Positions 33,960 through 43,305 of a stretch of DNA of 64,000 nt are shown in pieces. The notes below the pieces were generated by a model. It had not been told where the DNA came from and ran no database searches. It saw only the letters and a program-made list of their open reading frames with translations. The stretch is from Streptomyces chrestomyceticus JCM 4735. Lineage in GTDB: Bacteria; Actinomycetota; Actinomycetes; Streptomycetales; Streptomycetaceae. The stretch is from contig NZ_BHZC01000001.1 in the NCBI RefSeq assembly GCF_003865135.1, positions 3,534,001 through 3,598,000 on the forward strand. The letters are read 5' to 3'. Within the stretch, counting starts at the first letter, position 1; every line of letters starts with the position of its first letter. The position numbers and the translations under genes were made by a program.

Positions 33960-34760
33960 TCAGCCGGCCGCCTTGCGGTACTTGCGGACCGCGAGTGTCC
34001 GGAAGAAGACGAGGATCGCCACCGACCACAGCACCGAGGCGATGATCGGGTGCTGCATGGGCCAGGCGTCCGGGGTCTTGAAGCCGGGCGGCAGGTTGCC
34101 GAACAGCTCACGGGCGGCCTGGACGGTGGTGCTGAACGGGTTCCACTCCGCGATGTGCCGGAAGACCGTCGGCAGCTTGTTGGAGTCGACGAAGGCGTTG
34201 GAGATGAACGTCAGCGGGAACAGCCAGATCAGCCCGCCCGAGGTGGCGGCCTCCGGCGTCCGTACGGTCAGGCCGATCAGCGCGCCGATCCAGGAGAACG
34301 CGTAGCCGAGCAGGAGCAGCAGGGCGAAGCCGGCCACGACCTTGCCGATGTTCTCGTGCGTGCGCCAGCCGATGAGGAGCGCGACGAGAGCGAGCACGAT
34401 CAGGGTGAGCGTCGTCTGTACGAGGTCGGCGAGGGTACGGCCGGTGAGGACGGCGCCGCGCGCCATGGGCAGCGAGCGGAACCGGTCGATCAGCCCCTTG
34501 TGCATGTCGTCGGCGATGCCCGCGCCCGCACCGGCGGTGGCGAAGGTGACGGTCTGCGCGAAGATGCCCGCCATCAGGAACTCGCGGTAGGTCTGCTGCG
34601 AGAGCGAGCCGCCGACCTGGATCGAGCCGCCGAACACGTACGTGAAGAGGACCACGAACATGATCGGCTGGATGAGGCCGAACAGGACCACCTCGGGGAT
34701 CCGCTTCATGCGGATCAGGTTCCGCCGGGCGAGGACCAGGGAGTCGGTCATGGTGCTCAT
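33960..34760 (-). CDS. ABC-2 type (DrrB-like) exporter permease
   Basis: A 266-residue permease with about six transmembrane helices and the ABC-2 family pattern: RNLIRMKRIPEVVLFGLIQPIMFVVLF at the N-terminus, YREFLMAGIFAQTV, DRFRSLPMARGAVLTGRTLADL and the exporter signature around FVDSNKLPTVFRHIAEWNPFS. It overlaps the ATPase gene by four bases (ATGA). With that ATPase it would form a DrrAB-type pump exporting a hydrophobic drug or lipid; the substrate is unknown. Confidence 0.93.
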   Translation of the reverse strand: MSTMTDSLVLARRNLIRMKRIPEVVLFGLIQPIMFVVLFTYVFGGSIQVGGSLSQQTYREFLMAGIFAQTVTFATAGAGAGIADDMHKGLIDRFRSLPMARGAVLTGRTLADLVQTTLTLIVLALVALLIGWRTHENIGKVVAGFALLLLLGYAFSWIGALIGLTVRTPEAATSGGLIWLFPLTFISNAFVDSNKLPTVFRHIAEWNPFSTTVQAARELFGNLPPGFKTPDAWPMQHPIIASVLWSVAILVFFRTLAVRKYRKAAG

Positions 34761-35839
34761 CGGTGCTGTCCCTTTCCGGCGGCGGACCGCCGTCCCGAGG
34801 GCGCGTCACCGACCGCGGTGGCCCCGCCGTCGCCGTCCCCCTGCTTGCCGTTCCCGTCCTTGCCCTCCCCGGCCCCGTCCTCGCCGTTGCTCTCCGCCGT
34901 CTCCGCGGCGTGGCCGGTCAGCGAGATGAACACGTCGTCCAGGGTCGGCCGGCGCAGTCCGATGTCGTCGATCTCGACACCGCGGACGTCGAGTTCGCGG
35001 ATCACCTCGGCGAGCAGCTTGGCGCCGCCCGTCACCGGCACCGTGATCTTGCGCGTGTGCTGCTCGATCTTGCTCGCGCCCTTGCCGAAGCCGCGCAGCA
35101 CCTCGTCGGCCGTACCGATGTGCTCGGCGGCGTGCACGACGACCTCCACCCGCTCGCCGCCCGTACGCGCCTTGAGCTCGTCGGAGGTGCCGCGGGCGAT
35201 GACCCGGCCGTGGTCGACCACGCAGATGTCGTGCGCGAGGTGGTCGGCCTCTTCCAGATACTGGGTGGTGAGGAGCAACGTCGTGCCGCCGGCGACCAGT
35301 TCCTGGATGACCTCCCACAACTGCTGGCGGTTGCGGGGGTCCAGGCCGGTGGTGGGCTCGTCCATGAACATCACGGGCGGGCTGACGACCAGCGCGGCCG
35401 CCAGGTCGAGCCGGCGCCGCATGCCGCCGGAGTAGGTCTTGGCCGGACGGTCGCCGGCGTCGGTGAGGTGAAAGCGCTCCAGGAGCTCGGTGGCCCTGGC
35501 CTTCGCCGCGCGCCCGCCCATCTGGTAGAGCCGGCCGACCATGGTCAGGTTCTCACGGCCCGTCAGGTACTCGTCGACGGCGGCGAACTGGCCGGACAGG
35601 CCGATGGAGCGGCGTACCGCGTCGGGGTGCTTGAGGACGTCGATACCGGCGACGACCGCGGTGCCGCGGTCCGGCTGGAGCAGGGTGGTCAGGACCCGTA
35701 CGGCGGTGGTCTTGCCCGCACCGTTCGGGCCGAGCAGTCCGAGGACGGTTCCTTCGGGGACGTCGAGGTCGACGCCGTCCAGAGCCCTCACCTTGCCGAA
35801 GGTCTTCACCAGCCCCTCGGCGTAAATGGCGCCTGGCAT
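34757..35839 (-). CDS. ABC exporter ATPase, DrrA family
   Basis: A 360-residue ATPase with Walker A GPNGAGKTT (residues 37-45), signature YSGGMRRRLDLA, Walker B PPVMFMDEPTTGLDPRNRQ and the H-loop LLLTTQYLEEADHLA. The DrrA-specific C-terminal domain with a conserved LDDVFISLTG (TLDDVFxxLTG) follows, then a Gly/Asp/Lys-rich tail of about 45 residues. The start MPGAIYAEGLVKTFG was chosen for the GGGAG 12 bases upstream and family alignment. It is the first gene of a two-gene operon. The promoter is presumably in the A/T-rich stretch at 35855-35895; no operator is certain. Confidence 0.94.
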   Translation of the reverse strand: MPGAIYAEGLVKTFGKVRALDGVDLDVPEGTVLGLLGPNGAGKTTAVRVLTTLLQPDRGTAVVAGIDVLKHPDAVRRSIGLSGQFAAVDEYLTGRENLTMVGRLYQMGGRAAKARATELLERFHLTDAGDRPAKTYSGGMRRRLDLAAALVVSPPVMFMDEPTTGLDPRNRQQLWEVIQELVAGGTTLLLTTQYLEEADHLAHDICVVDHGRVIARGTSDELKARTGGERVEVVVHAAEHIGTADEVLRGFGKGASKIEQHTRKITVPVTGGAKLLAEVIRELDVRGVEIDDIGLRRPTLDDVFISLTGHAAETAESNGEDGAGEGKDGNGKQGDGDGGATAVGDAPSGRRSAAGKGQHR

Positions 35840-36135
35840 GTGGATACTCCCAAGGTATGGGTTGACTCCAGGAAGAATTTTACTTTTGCCGGACATGAGC
35901 CGCTCTACGGGCATATACCCGGCACCGAGGGGGCCCCGAAACATGGCTCAGCTCCCCGTGGACCCGGACCTTACCGCACACGCGATACATCGCGACATAC
36001 GTCGGACGCCATGTGCGGACGCGCGGCCGGTCAGCCGCGCGCCACGGCACACGACAGCCGTGGCACGCGTCGGCTCACGACGCACATCAGCCGTGGCACA
36101 CGCGAGCCCATGGCGCACGCCAGTTCGCCGCCACA

Positions 36136-37542
36136 TCAGCCCATGACGGTGTAACCCGCCGCCCGCAGGGCCGAACCGACCTCCGTGCAGTGCTCCGGAC
36201 CCTTGGTCTCCAGATGCAGTTCCACCTCCGCCTCCGTGAGCCCGAGCCGCGGATCGGTCCGCACATGGCTCACGTCCAGGACGTTCGCGTCGACCTCCGA
36301 CAGCACCGCGAGCAGCGTCGCCAGCGCCCCCGGCCGGTCCGTCAGCCGCAGGCGCAGCGACAGGTAACGCCCGGCCGCGGCCATGCCGTGCCGCAGGATG
36401 CGCTGCATCAGCAGCGGATCGACATTGCCACCGGACAGCACCGCGACCACCGGCCCCTCGAAGGACTCGGGCCGCGACAGCAGCGCCGCCACCGGACTCG
36501 CCCCCGCCGGCTCCACGACCAGCTTGGCCCGCTCCAGGCAGAGCAGCAGAGCGCTGGAGAGCTCGTCCTCGGACACGGTACGGACTTCGTCGACGAGATC
36601 GCCGACGATTTTGAACGGAACGTCGCCCGGACGCCCGACCTTGATGCCGTCCGCCATCGTCACCGGCGCCTCGATCGAGACCGGCCGCCCGGCCGCCAGC
36701 GAGGGCGGATAGGCGGCCGCGCCCGCCGCCTGCACCCCGACGATCCGCACGTCCGGCCGCAGCGCCTTGACCGCCAGGGCGATGCCCGCGACCAGCCCGC
36801 CGCCGCCGATGCCCACGACGATCGTGCGCACCTCCGGACACTGTTCGAGGATCTCCAGGCCGACCGTGCCCTGGCCCGCGATGATGTCCCGGTGGTCGAA
36901 GGGGTGGATGAAGACCGCGCCCGTCGCGTCGGCGTACTCCTGGGCGGCGGCCAGCGTCTCGTCCACGACCTGCCCGTGCAGCCGCACCTCGGCGCCGTAC
37001 TCACGGGTCGCGGCGACCTTCGGCAGCGGCGCGCCGACCGGCATGAACACCGTCGAACGCACCCCGAGCAGCGAGGCCGCCAGCGCCACGCCCTGCGCGT
37101 GGTTGCCGGCGCTGGCCGCGACCACCCCGGCCGCCCGCTCCTCCGGGGAGAGCGCCGCGATCCGCACGTACGCGCCACGTATCTTGAAGGAGCCGGTGCG
37201 TTGCAGGTTCTCGCACTTCAGATGCACCGGCGCCCCCACCAAACCGGACAGGTGCCGGCTCCCCTCCAAGGCGGTGGACCGTGAGACGCCGGACAGGATC
37301 TTCTGCGCCTCCCGTACGTCCTCGACGGTGAGCGCGGCGGAGGCGGCGGCCGCCGGGCCCGCGCCCGGCCCGGAAACGGAGGCGGAACCGGAATGCGACG
37401 CCGGTTCATCGCCGGTACCGGACGCCTCCGCACGCGCCGGGACCGATGCCGGACCGGGTCGCTGACCGGCGGCAGAAGCGGAAGCGGAATCCCAAGAGGA
37501 ACCGGGGGCAGGAGTGTGCTCGTGCGGCGTGTGATCGGCCAT
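36136..37542 (-). CDS. ilvA: Threonine ammonia-lyase (threonine dehydratase)
   Basis: A 468-residue PLP enzyme converting threonine to 2-oxobutanoate and ammonia, the first committed step to isoleucine. The PLP lysine is in RTGSFKIRGAY, the phosphate loop is VGIGGGGLVAG and the terminal PLP contact is VLSGGNVDP. A C-terminal ACT domain (YLSLRLRLTDRPGALATLLAVLSEVDANVLDVSHVRTD) should bind a feedback effector. The first 75 or so residues are an Ala/Gly/Ser/Pro-rich extension not found in most homologues; an internal start near TVEDVREAQ cannot be excluded. It is divergent from a MarR gene. Confidence 0.93.
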   Translation of the reverse strand: MADHTPHEHTPAPGSSWDSASASAAGQRPGPASVPARAEASGTGDEPASHSGSASVSGPGAGPAAAASAALTVEDVREAQKILSGVSRSTALEGSRHLSGLVGAPVHLKCENLQRTGSFKIRGAYVRIAALSPEERAAGVVAASAGNHAQGVALAASLLGVRSTVFMPVGAPLPKVAATREYGAEVRLHGQVVDETLAAAQEYADATGAVFIHPFDHRDIIAGQGTVGLEILEQCPEVRTIVVGIGGGGLVAGIALAVKALRPDVRIVGVQAAGAAAYPPSLAAGRPVSIEAPVTMADGIKVGRPGDVPFKIVGDLVDEVRTVSEDELSSALLLCLERAKLVVEPAGASPVAALLSRPESFEGPVVAVLSGGNVDPLLMQRILRHGMAAAGRYLSLRLRLTDRPGALATLLAVLSEVDANVLDVSHVRTDPRLGLTEAEVELHLETKGPEHCTEVGSALRAAGYTVMG

Positions 37543-37698
37543 GAAGCCCAGTCTTACAGTTCGGTCCGCGGCCGGGTCCCGGGGCCGCCGGACCGGTGCG
37601 GCACCGGCACGTCTTTGGACAGCGCCGGTACGGGCGGCGCCGGGGCCGCGTACTCTGTCCCCCAATCCGTACGCATCCCATGAAGCGAGCTCCCGGCC

Positions 37699-38199
37699 AT
37701 GCCCACCTCTTCGGACATGACGACCCACACCGACCCCGCTCTTCTCGACGCGCTGCAACACCAAGTCGCCGTTTTCGCCCGCCGCGCCGAACAGAGCCGG
37801 CTCGGCGGCGTCGGCCAGGCACGCAATTCCATGGACCGTGCCGCCTACCTGCTCCTCAACCGCCTGGACAAAGAGGGCCCGATGGGTGTCAAGGCGCTGG
37901 CCGCCGGCATGGGCATCGACTCCTCCACCGTCACCCGGCAGGTCGCCCCGCTGGTCGACTCCGGCCTGGTCAACCGCGCCTCGCACCCCGAGGACGGCCG
38001 TGCGGTCGTGCTCCAGCTCTCCGAGCGCGGCCGCTCCCGGCTGGAAGAGGTACGGGCCTCCCGCCGCGCCCTGATGGCGCTGGTCACGGAGGAGTGGACG
38101 GAGGAGGAGCGGGACTCCTTCTGCAGCCTGCTGACGCGCTTCAACGCCTCCCTGTCCACGGTCACCGCGACGCTGCCGCCGGTGCCGTCGAGCTCCTGA
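37699..38199 (+). CDS. MarR-family transcriptional regulator
   Basis: A 166-residue winged-helix regulator: helix-turn-helix MGVKALAAGMGIDSSTVTRQV and wing HPEDGRAVVLQLSERG, with flanking helices for dimerisation. It may start at 37699 or at MTTHTD (37717). Divergent from threonine ammonia-lyase across 156 bases, and its own stop codon lies in the first unit of the tandem repeat that fills the downstream gap. Target and ligand are unknown. Confidence 0.9.
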   Translation: MPTSSDMTTHTDPALLDALQHQVAVFARRAEQSRLGGVGQARNSMDRAAYLLLNRLDKEGPMGVKALAAGMGIDSSTVTRQVAPLVDSGLVNRASHPEDGRAVVLQLSERGRSRLEEVRASRRALMALVTEEWTEEERDSFCSLLTRFNASLSTVTATLPPVPSSS

Positions 38200-38313
38200 G
38201 GGGCCGGAATCCGGTCCGTCGGTTCCTGAGCGACCGGAATCCGGTCCGTCGGTTCCTGACCGGTGGACGGACCTCGATTCACCGGTTCCTGAGCGGCCGG
38301 ACGGCGATCCGTC
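38191..38313. repeat. Four copies of a 30-33 bp unit, first copy containing the MarR stop
   Basis: Units begin at 38191, 38221, 38251 and 38284. Each starts (GG)TTCCTGA or the CTCCTGA that contains the MarR stop, and the first two share CCGGAATCCGGTCCGTC exactly. The third and fourth are degenerate. Confidence 0.85.
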
Positions 38314-38385
38314 CGCCGCGCAGCAGGAGGAGCAGCGGCGTCCGGCCCTGCCCGCCCCGGTTTTTCCCTGCCGCCTCTTGACCGC

Positions 38386-39027
38386 GTGCCGGGCCTGCCG
38401 TGCCATGGAGCTGTGCGAGAGCGGCGGGCAGCCCAGGAACGCCGTCGTGCCCGGGAGTTCGAGGCGTTCGTCGCGGGCGCGGCCGGCCGTCTGCTGCGCG
38501 CCGCCACGCTGCTGACCGCCGAGCCGGAGGACCGGCGCGCGCCCGCCGCCGAGCGCCTGCTCACCCTCGCGCTGGCCCGTACGTACGCCGCCTGGGACCG
38601 GCTGCGCGGCGAGGACCCGTACGACCGCACGCGCCAGGAGATGGCCGCCCACTTCGCGCACTCCGCCTGGCGGGAACGGCTCCCCCGCGCCCTGGGACGC
38701 GGCAGGCGGCCGCCGCCCGGTGGCCTTCTGGGTCGGCTGTCCCCGCAGGAGCGGCTGGTGCTCGTGCTGCGCCTCTACGAGGGCGTCGCCGAGGAGCAGA
38801 CGGCCGCGCAACTGGGCCTGCCCGCCGAACGCGTCCACGCGCTGTGTCTGCGGGCGGTGGGGCACATGCGCAGCAATCCTCCTGCCGGGCGCGCGGAGCC
38901 GCCGGTACAGGTCGGCGCAGCGGCACCGGAACCCGTCGGCGTACCGGACGCAGCTCAGGCCCCTGACGCACCACCCGCCCCGGACCCGCTGCTACCGGCC
39001 CCACACCCGGAAGCCGCCGCGCCATGA
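38386..39027 (+). CDS. Sigma-70-like protein (ECF-type region 4)
   Basis: A 213-residue protein. Residues about 20-100 are helical and could be a diverged region 2. Residues about 118-165 (LSPQERLVLVLRLYEGVAEEQTAAQLGLPAERVHALCLRA) are a clear sigma region 4 helix-turn-helix, followed by a Pro/Ala-rich tail. This fits a divergent extracytoplasmic-function sigma factor or sigma-like regulator. Starts at GTG 38386 or GTG 38413 (VRERRAAQERRR) are both possible; neither has a good ribosome-binding site. Its TGA overlaps an ATG that heads a duplicated start region for the small membrane protein downstream, suggesting a sigma/membrane partner pair. Confidence 0.75.
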   Translation: MPGLPCHGAVRERRAAQERRRAREFEAFVAGAAGRLLRAATLLTAEPEDRRAPAAERLLTLALARTYAAWDRLRGEDPYDRTRQEMAAHFAHSAWRERLPRALGRGRRPPPGGLLGRLSPQERLVLVLRLYEGVAEEQTAAQLGLPAERVHALCLRAVGHMRSNPPAGRAEPPVQVGAAAPEPVGVPDAAQAPDAPPAPDPLLPAPHPEAAAP

Positions 39028-39081
39028 GCCTTCCGGACCGCAGGGAGACGCCATGAGCCTTCCGGACCGCAAGGAGGCCGA
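39024..39081 (+). repeat. 29-bp tandem duplication of a translation start
   Basis: ATGAGCCTTCCGGACCGCA occurs at 39024 and 39053, exactly 29 bp apart. The first copy overlaps the sigma-like stop (ATGA) but reads only ten codons before TGA; the second opens the real gene. The period is not a multiple of three, so the first start is out of frame. Confidence 0.9.
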
Positions 39082-39304
39082 GGTGCGGCGGATGCTGGAC
39101 GGGCCGCACCCGCCGGTCCCGCCCGACCTGGCGCTGCGCGCCGCCGCGAGCGGCCGACGGCTGCTGGTGCACCGGCGGCTGGCGCGCCGGCTGCTGTGGC
39201 TGCTGGCCGTGGCGGCGCTGGCGGCGCTCCTGGTCTGGGCGGCCGTCGACCAGCCGTGGCTGCCGCCGCCGGTGCACACCACCCCTCCGCTGGAAGGGTG
39301 GTGA
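39053..39304 (+). CDS. Small single-span membrane protein after the sigma-like gene
   Basis: An 83-residue protein: a charged cytoplasmic N-terminus (DRKEAEVRRMLDG), a basic stretch GRRLLVHRRLARR, one transmembrane helix at about 48-66 (LLWLLAVAALAALLVWAAV) and a short Pro-rich outer tail. Its size and location downstream of a sigma-like gene suggest an anti-sigma or accessory membrane protein; there is no zinc motif HxxxCxxC. The start is the second copy of a duplicated 29-bp segment, GGGAGACGCC before ATG. The first copy gives only a ten-codon reading frame. Confidence 0.7.
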   Translation: MSLPDRKEAEVRRMLDGPHPPVPPDLALRAAASGRRLLVHRRLARRLLWLLAVAALAALLVWAAVDQPWLPPPVHTTPPLEGW

Positions 39305-39422
39305 ACGGAGGCCGGGAGCTCCAGGCGCCGCTGTCCCAGCGCCTGAAGTCCCCTGGCCGAGCACCTGGCCCGTTCCCCGGCCCAGCGCCTGAGCGCCTCC
39401 TGCCTTCGCGCCCGAGTGCTTC

Positions 39423-40583
39423 CTAGCCCAGCGCCTGGGTGAGGTCCGCGACCAGGTCGTCGATCGACTCGATGCCGACCGAGAGCCGTACGAGGTCGTT
39501 CGGGACCTCCAGCAGCGAACCCGCCGTCGAGGCGTGCGTCATCCGGCCCGGGTGCTCGATCAGCGACTCCACGCCGCCCAGCGACTCACCGAGGGTGAAC
39601 AGCTTGGCGCGGTTGCAGACCTCCACCGCGGCCTCCTCGCCGCCCGCCACACGGAACGACACCATGCCGCCGAAGGAACGCATCTGCTTGGCGGCGACCT
39701 CGTGGCCGGGGTGCGACGCCAGGCCCGGGTAGTAGACCTGCGTCACCTTGTCGTGCGCGGCGAGCAGCTCGGCGATCCGGCCGGCGTTGGCGCTGTGCCG
39801 GTCCATCCGTACGGCCAGCGTCTTCAGACCGCGCATCACCAGCCACGAGTCGAACGGCCCGGCGACCGCGCCCATCGCGTTCTGGTGGTAGGCCAGCTCG
39901 TCGCCCAGCTCGGCGTCGTCGACGACGAGCGCGCCGCCGACCACGTCCGAGTGGCCGCCCATGTACTTGGTCGTGGAGTAGACCACCACGTCCGCGCCGA
40001 GGGCCAGCGGCTGCTGGAGGTAGGGGCTGGCGAAGGTGTTGTCCACGACCAGGCGGACCCCGGCGTCGCGCGCCACGGCCGCCAGCGCGGCGATGTCGGT
40101 GATGCCGAGAAGCGGGTTGCTGGGCGTCTCCACCCAGATCGCCTTGGTACGGGGGCGCAGCGCGTCCCGTACGGCCTGCGGGTCGGAGGTGTCGGCGACC
40201 GACCACTCCACACCCCACCGCTCGACGACCTTCGAAATGAGGCGGAACGTGCCGCCGTACGCGTCATTGGGGATGACCACGTGGTCGCCGGGGACCAGGA
40301 GGGTGCGCAGCAGGCAGTCCTCGGCCGCGAGGCCGGAGGCGAAGGCCAGGCCGCGGCGGCCGCCGTCGAGGGCGGCCAGGTTCTCCTCCAGGGCGGTACG
40401 GGTCGGGTTCGCGCTGCGGCTGTACTCGTAGCCGCCGCGCAGCCCGCCCACGCCGTCCTGCTTGTAGGTGGACACCTGATAGATGGGCGGTACCACCGCG
40501 CCGGTCGCCTCGTCGGGCTCCTGACCTGCGTGAATGGCAAGGGTCTCGAAATTCTGGGGGCGCTGCTCGCGCTGATCGCTCAT
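39423..40583 (-). CDS. metB: Cystathionine gamma-synthase
   Basis: A 386-residue PLP enzyme of the Cys/Met metabolism family. Conserved blocks: ETLAIHAGQEPDEATGAVVPPIYQ, YEYSRSANPTRTALE, WVETPSNPLL, the PLP lysine in VVYSTTKYMGGHSDVVGG and the C-terminal SLGGVESLIEHP. It joins an activated homoserine with cysteine to make cystathionine, or acts in reverse transsulfuration; the family cannot be divided further by eye. Start at 40583; only a weak Shine-Dalgarno is seen. It is divergent from the gene at 40755. Confidence 0.94.
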   Translation of the reverse strand: MSDQREQRPQNFETLAIHAGQEPDEATGAVVPPIYQVSTYKQDGVGGLRGGYEYSRSANPTRTALEENLAALDGGRRGLAFASGLAAEDCLLRTLLVPGDHVVIPNDAYGGTFRLISKVVERWGVEWSVADTSDPQAVRDALRPRTKAIWVETPSNPLLGITDIAALAAVARDAGVRLVVDNTFASPYLQQPLALGADVVVYSTTKYMGGHSDVVGGALVVDDAELGDELAYHQNAMGAVAGPFDSWLVMRGLKTLAVRMDRHSANAGRIAELLAAHDKVTQVYYPGLASHPGHEVAAKQMRSFGGMVSFRVAGGEEAAVEVCNRAKLFTLGESLGGVESLIEHPGRMTHASTAGSLLEVPNDLVRLSVGIESIDDLVADLTQALG

Positions 40584-40754
40584 GTCTGCCGAGGGTAGTC
40601 GTCCACACCCGCGAACTTTTCGGAACTTTCTGCTTCGCTGGATAGTGGATACATACAAGACACAATCACGCTCCACTCCGTCCCGCCCCGCTCCGCCCCG
40701 GCGCCCGCCGCCCCGCCCGCCCGCATCCCACGACCGGAATCCGAGACTGACCCC

Positions 40755-41861
40755 ATGGACGTTCTGCTGGTTCTCTTCGCCGCTGCCGCGCTCGGCGGTC
40801 TCGTCCTGCTGCCCTGGCTGCGGCGCCGGCAGGCCGCGCAGCAGGCCCAGCAGGGCCTGGCGGTGGCCGCCGACCCCATGGCGGGCTACGGATTCGTCCC
40901 GGCCCAGGAGCTCGACGTACGGCTGCCCGGCCCCGACCAGGAGCTGGAGGACGCCCTCGACGAGATCCGGCGCAGCCACGACTGGCGCCCGGCCGCAAAC
41001 CTGCTGAGCGCCACCGGCGAGGACTGGGAGCGCCGCTGGCAGCGGGTGCAGACGCTCGCCGGGGCCGCGGCGTTCGAGCTGGCGGAGCGGCCCGGACAGG
41101 GCGGCATCTGGCTGCGTACGTGGCGCTCCGAGGCGCCCAAGGACCCGGGCGGCGCCCAGACCCACGCCCAGTTCCTCGTCATCCAGGCACTGCGCGACCC
41201 CGGCTCGCAGGACTTCCGCATGATCCTGGAGGAGGCCCGGACGGTCTGCCACGAGGCGGCCCTGCTGGCCCCCGGCAGCCCCGTCCCGTACATCACCGAG
41301 CTGGCCGTCGCCCGCGGCCTCGGCGACCGCCGCGCGGACTACGACGCCCTGTGGTCGAAGGTCGCCCAGCGCGCCCCGCACCACATGGGCGCGCACCTCG
41401 CCGCCCTGCCGTACTGGTCGCAGAAGTGGCACGGCTTCAAGGAGGAGGCCGCCGCGTTCACCGAGAGCGCCGCCTCGGCCGCCCCCGCCAAGAGCCTGCT
41501 CCCGGCGCTCCCGCTCTTCGCCGTCTACGACCACCTGCCCGAGGCCAACATGGTCCGCGGCCTCTTCCAGAGCGCCGTAGTCGAACGCGCGATCGAAGGC
41601 GCCCACTTCGCCCTGCGCGAGGCCCCGGCGGACCACCCCATGGCCCCGCACGTCCGGCACCTGCTCATCTGGTTCCTCGTGCACGCCGAGCGCTACGCGG
41701 AGGCCGTGGAGCAACTGCGCCTGGTCGACGGCCACGTCGGCGCCGTCCCGTGGTCGTACGGCAGCAGCCCCGCCGCCGAGTACGCCGCGTTCCGCGCCCT
41801 GGCCGTGGCCGGCTGGGAACGCGGTGGCGGCACGTCGTCCAACTTCCGCGCGCACCCATGA
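40755..41861 (+). CDS. Membrane-anchored helical-repeat protein of unknown function
   Basis: A 368-residue protein beginning with a transmembrane helix ([22 protein letters not shown]) followed by [11 protein letters not shown], giving a cytoplasmic bulk. The rest is helical and TPR-like in spacing ([60 protein letters not shown]), with conserved Trp residues ([18 protein letters not shown]). It is a Streptomyces conserved hypothetical type, function unknown. It lies divergent from metB with 171 bases between, and 116 bases upstream of msrA. Confidence 0.8.
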   Translation: MDVLLVLFAAAALGGLVLLPWLRRRQAAQQAQQGLAVAADPMAGYGFVPAQELDVRLPGPDQELEDALDEIRRSHDWRPAANLLSATGEDWERRWQRVQTLAGAAAFELAERPGQGGIWLRTWRSEAPKDPGGAQTHAQFLVIQALRDPGSQDFRMILEEARTVCHEAALLAPGSPVPYITELAVARGLGDRRADYDALWSKVAQRAPHHMGAHLAALPYWSQKWHGFKEEAAAFTESAASAAPAKSLLPALPLFAVYDHLPEANMVRGLFQSAVVERAIEGAHFALREAPADHPMAPHVRHLLIWFLVHAERYAEAVEQLRLVDGHVGAVPWSYGSSPAAEYAAFRALAVAGWERGGGTSSNFRAHP

Positions 41862-41977
41862 CCACCGGCGGCCCACCCCTACCCCTCCCCCCCCGCCCCC
41901 GGAATGCGTCTCCCGCTCCCGGCGTTGTCCCGGCAACCGGCCACCGTCCTCTTCCCTCACCCCCGGAGCGAGACGCC

Positions 41978-42643
41978 ATGCTCTTCAACCGCTTCAAGAA
42001 CGCCCTGCCCTCCCCGGAGGAGGCCCTGAAGGGCCGCCCCGAACGCGACTTCACCGTCCCCGACCGGCACACGGTCCTCGGCACCCCGCTCCTCGGCCCC
42101 TACCCCGAGCACCTGCGCACCGCCGACTTCGGCCTGGGCTGCTTCTGGGGCGCCGAACGCAAGTTCTGGCAGGCCGAGGGCGTCTGGACGACCCTGGCCG
42201 GCTACCAGGGCGGCCACACCCCCAACCCCACCTACGAAGAGGTGTGCAGCGGCCTGACGGGCCACACTGAAGCCGTCCGCGTCGTCTACGACCCCGCCAA
42301 GACCTCCTACGCCGCCCTCCTGAAGCTCTTCTGGGAGTCCCACGACCCCACCCAGGGCTTCCGCCAGGGCAACGACACCGGCACCCAGTACCGCTCCGCG
42401 ATCTACACCCACTCCCCCGCCGACCAACAGACAGCCGAAGCCTCCCGCACCGCCTACCAGTCCGTCCTGACCGCCTCCGGCTACGGCACCATCACCACCG
42501 AAATCCTCCCCGCCGCCGACTGGCCTTTCTATCCGGCCGAGGGATATCACCAGCAGTACTTGGACAAGAACCCGGCGGGGTACTGCGGGATCGGGGGGAC
42601 GGGCGTGAGCTGTCCGGTGGGGGTGGCGCAGGCCGACGGGTGA
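41978..42643 (+). CDS. msrA: Peptide methionine sulfoxide reductase MsrA
   Basis: A 221-residue cytosolic repair enzyme that reduces S-methionine sulfoxide. The catalytic Cys55 is in [14 protein letters not shown]. Further hallmarks are [64 protein letters not shown] and [20 protein letters not shown], with a resolving Cys near the C-terminus (GVSCPVG). The N-terminal 45-residue extension is normal in actinomycetes. The ATG is preceded by CGGAGCGAGA. Confidence 0.96.
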   Translation: MLFNRFKNALPSPEEALKGRPERDFTVPDRHTVLGTPLLGPYPEHLRTADFGLGCFWGAERKFWQAEGVWTTLAGYQGGHTPNPTYEEVCSGLTGHTEAVRVVYDPAKTSYAALLKLFWESHDPTQGFRQGNDTGTQYRSAIYTHSPADQQTAEASRTAYQSVLTASGYGTITTEILPAADWPFYPAEGYHQQYLDKNPAGYCGIGGTGVSCPVGVAQADG

Positions 42644-42740
42644 GTGGGGCTGACGGCCCGCTGCGGAAGCCCCCGTCTCAATTTCAGACGAGCGGCTCTT
42701 TCCGGGCGCCATCGTGCCCCCGAGCCGTCACCCTTTTCTC

Positions 42741-43157
42741 ATGGCGACTTCGGGGGCACGGGGCGGGCAACTCGGCGGGCTGCGGCAGTGGTGGGGTGTG
42801 CTGGCCGGTGTCTTGTTGATCGCGGCGTGGGTTCATGCCGCGGCGGGGCCGGCTGTGGTGATCGTTCTTTCCGCCGCCGTGTTCTTCTGGAGCTTCTTCC
42901 AGGCGCCGATGCCGTGTGGCGCCCCGGTACGCGGACGCCCGGACGGCTGTCGCAACAACGCCTACGGGCTGCTGTTGGGGTGCCACATCCGCCAGCACCG
43001 GTGGCAGAAGCTGAAGATGCTGATCGTCCGGCGGCAGGTGCGCGTGTTCTGCGCGGGGCTGTTCTCGGACGGGAAGGCCGTCGTCGTCACGCTGGCCGGG
43101 CTGGGGAGCTTCGTCTCGGGGCTTGTTGCCTTGGTCCCGGGGGTCATCGTTCACTGA
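42741..43157 (+). CDS. Small integral membrane protein
   Basis: A 138-residue protein with three or so hydrophobic helices: WWGVLAGVLLIAAWVHAAAGPAVVIVLSAAVFFWSFF at about residues 18-54 and a C-terminal VVVTLAGLGSFVSGLVALVPGVIV. Between them lies a soluble part with CRNNAYGLLLGCHIRQHRWQK. An in-frame GTG at 42714 is an alternative start; the ATG at 42741 was chosen for the short cytoplasmic N-terminus. No function recognised; Cys and Trp placement suggests a real folded protein. Confidence 0.6.
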   Translation: MATSGARGGQLGGLRQWWGVLAGVLLIAAWVHAAAGPAVVIVLSAAVFFWSFFQAPMPCGAPVRGRPDGCRNNAYGLLLGCHIRQHRWQKLKMLIVRRQVRVFCAGLFSDGKAVVVTLAGLGSFVSGLVALVPGVIVH

Positions 43158-43167
43158 GACGGCGTAC

Positions 43168-43305
43168 GTGTGTGTCTCGGCCGCCTTCAGGGCTTCGGCG
43201 CGGGTGGTGGAGGCGCGGAAGCTGGTCGGCGAGCCGGTGGAGTACTTCCGGGCGTTGGCGGGGGATGCGGAGGTGCTGGGGATAAGGATGGGGGTGGAGG
43301 GTTAG
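43168..43305 (+). other. Coding-like fragment of about 45 codons
   Basis: A GTG-started frame with very high GC at third positions (AAFRASARVVEARKLVGEP, then VEYFRALAGDAEVLG) runs to a TAG that overlaps the stop of the convergent imine-reductase-like gene. There is no ribosome-binding site or recognised domain. It may be the 3' remnant of a lost gene or chance. Confidence 0.2.

Noticed and set aside
35980..36012. GATACATCGCGACATACG considered as a PadR operator for the ABC exporter
   Set aside because: The arms do not form a dyad when paired base by base, and no PadR gene is close.
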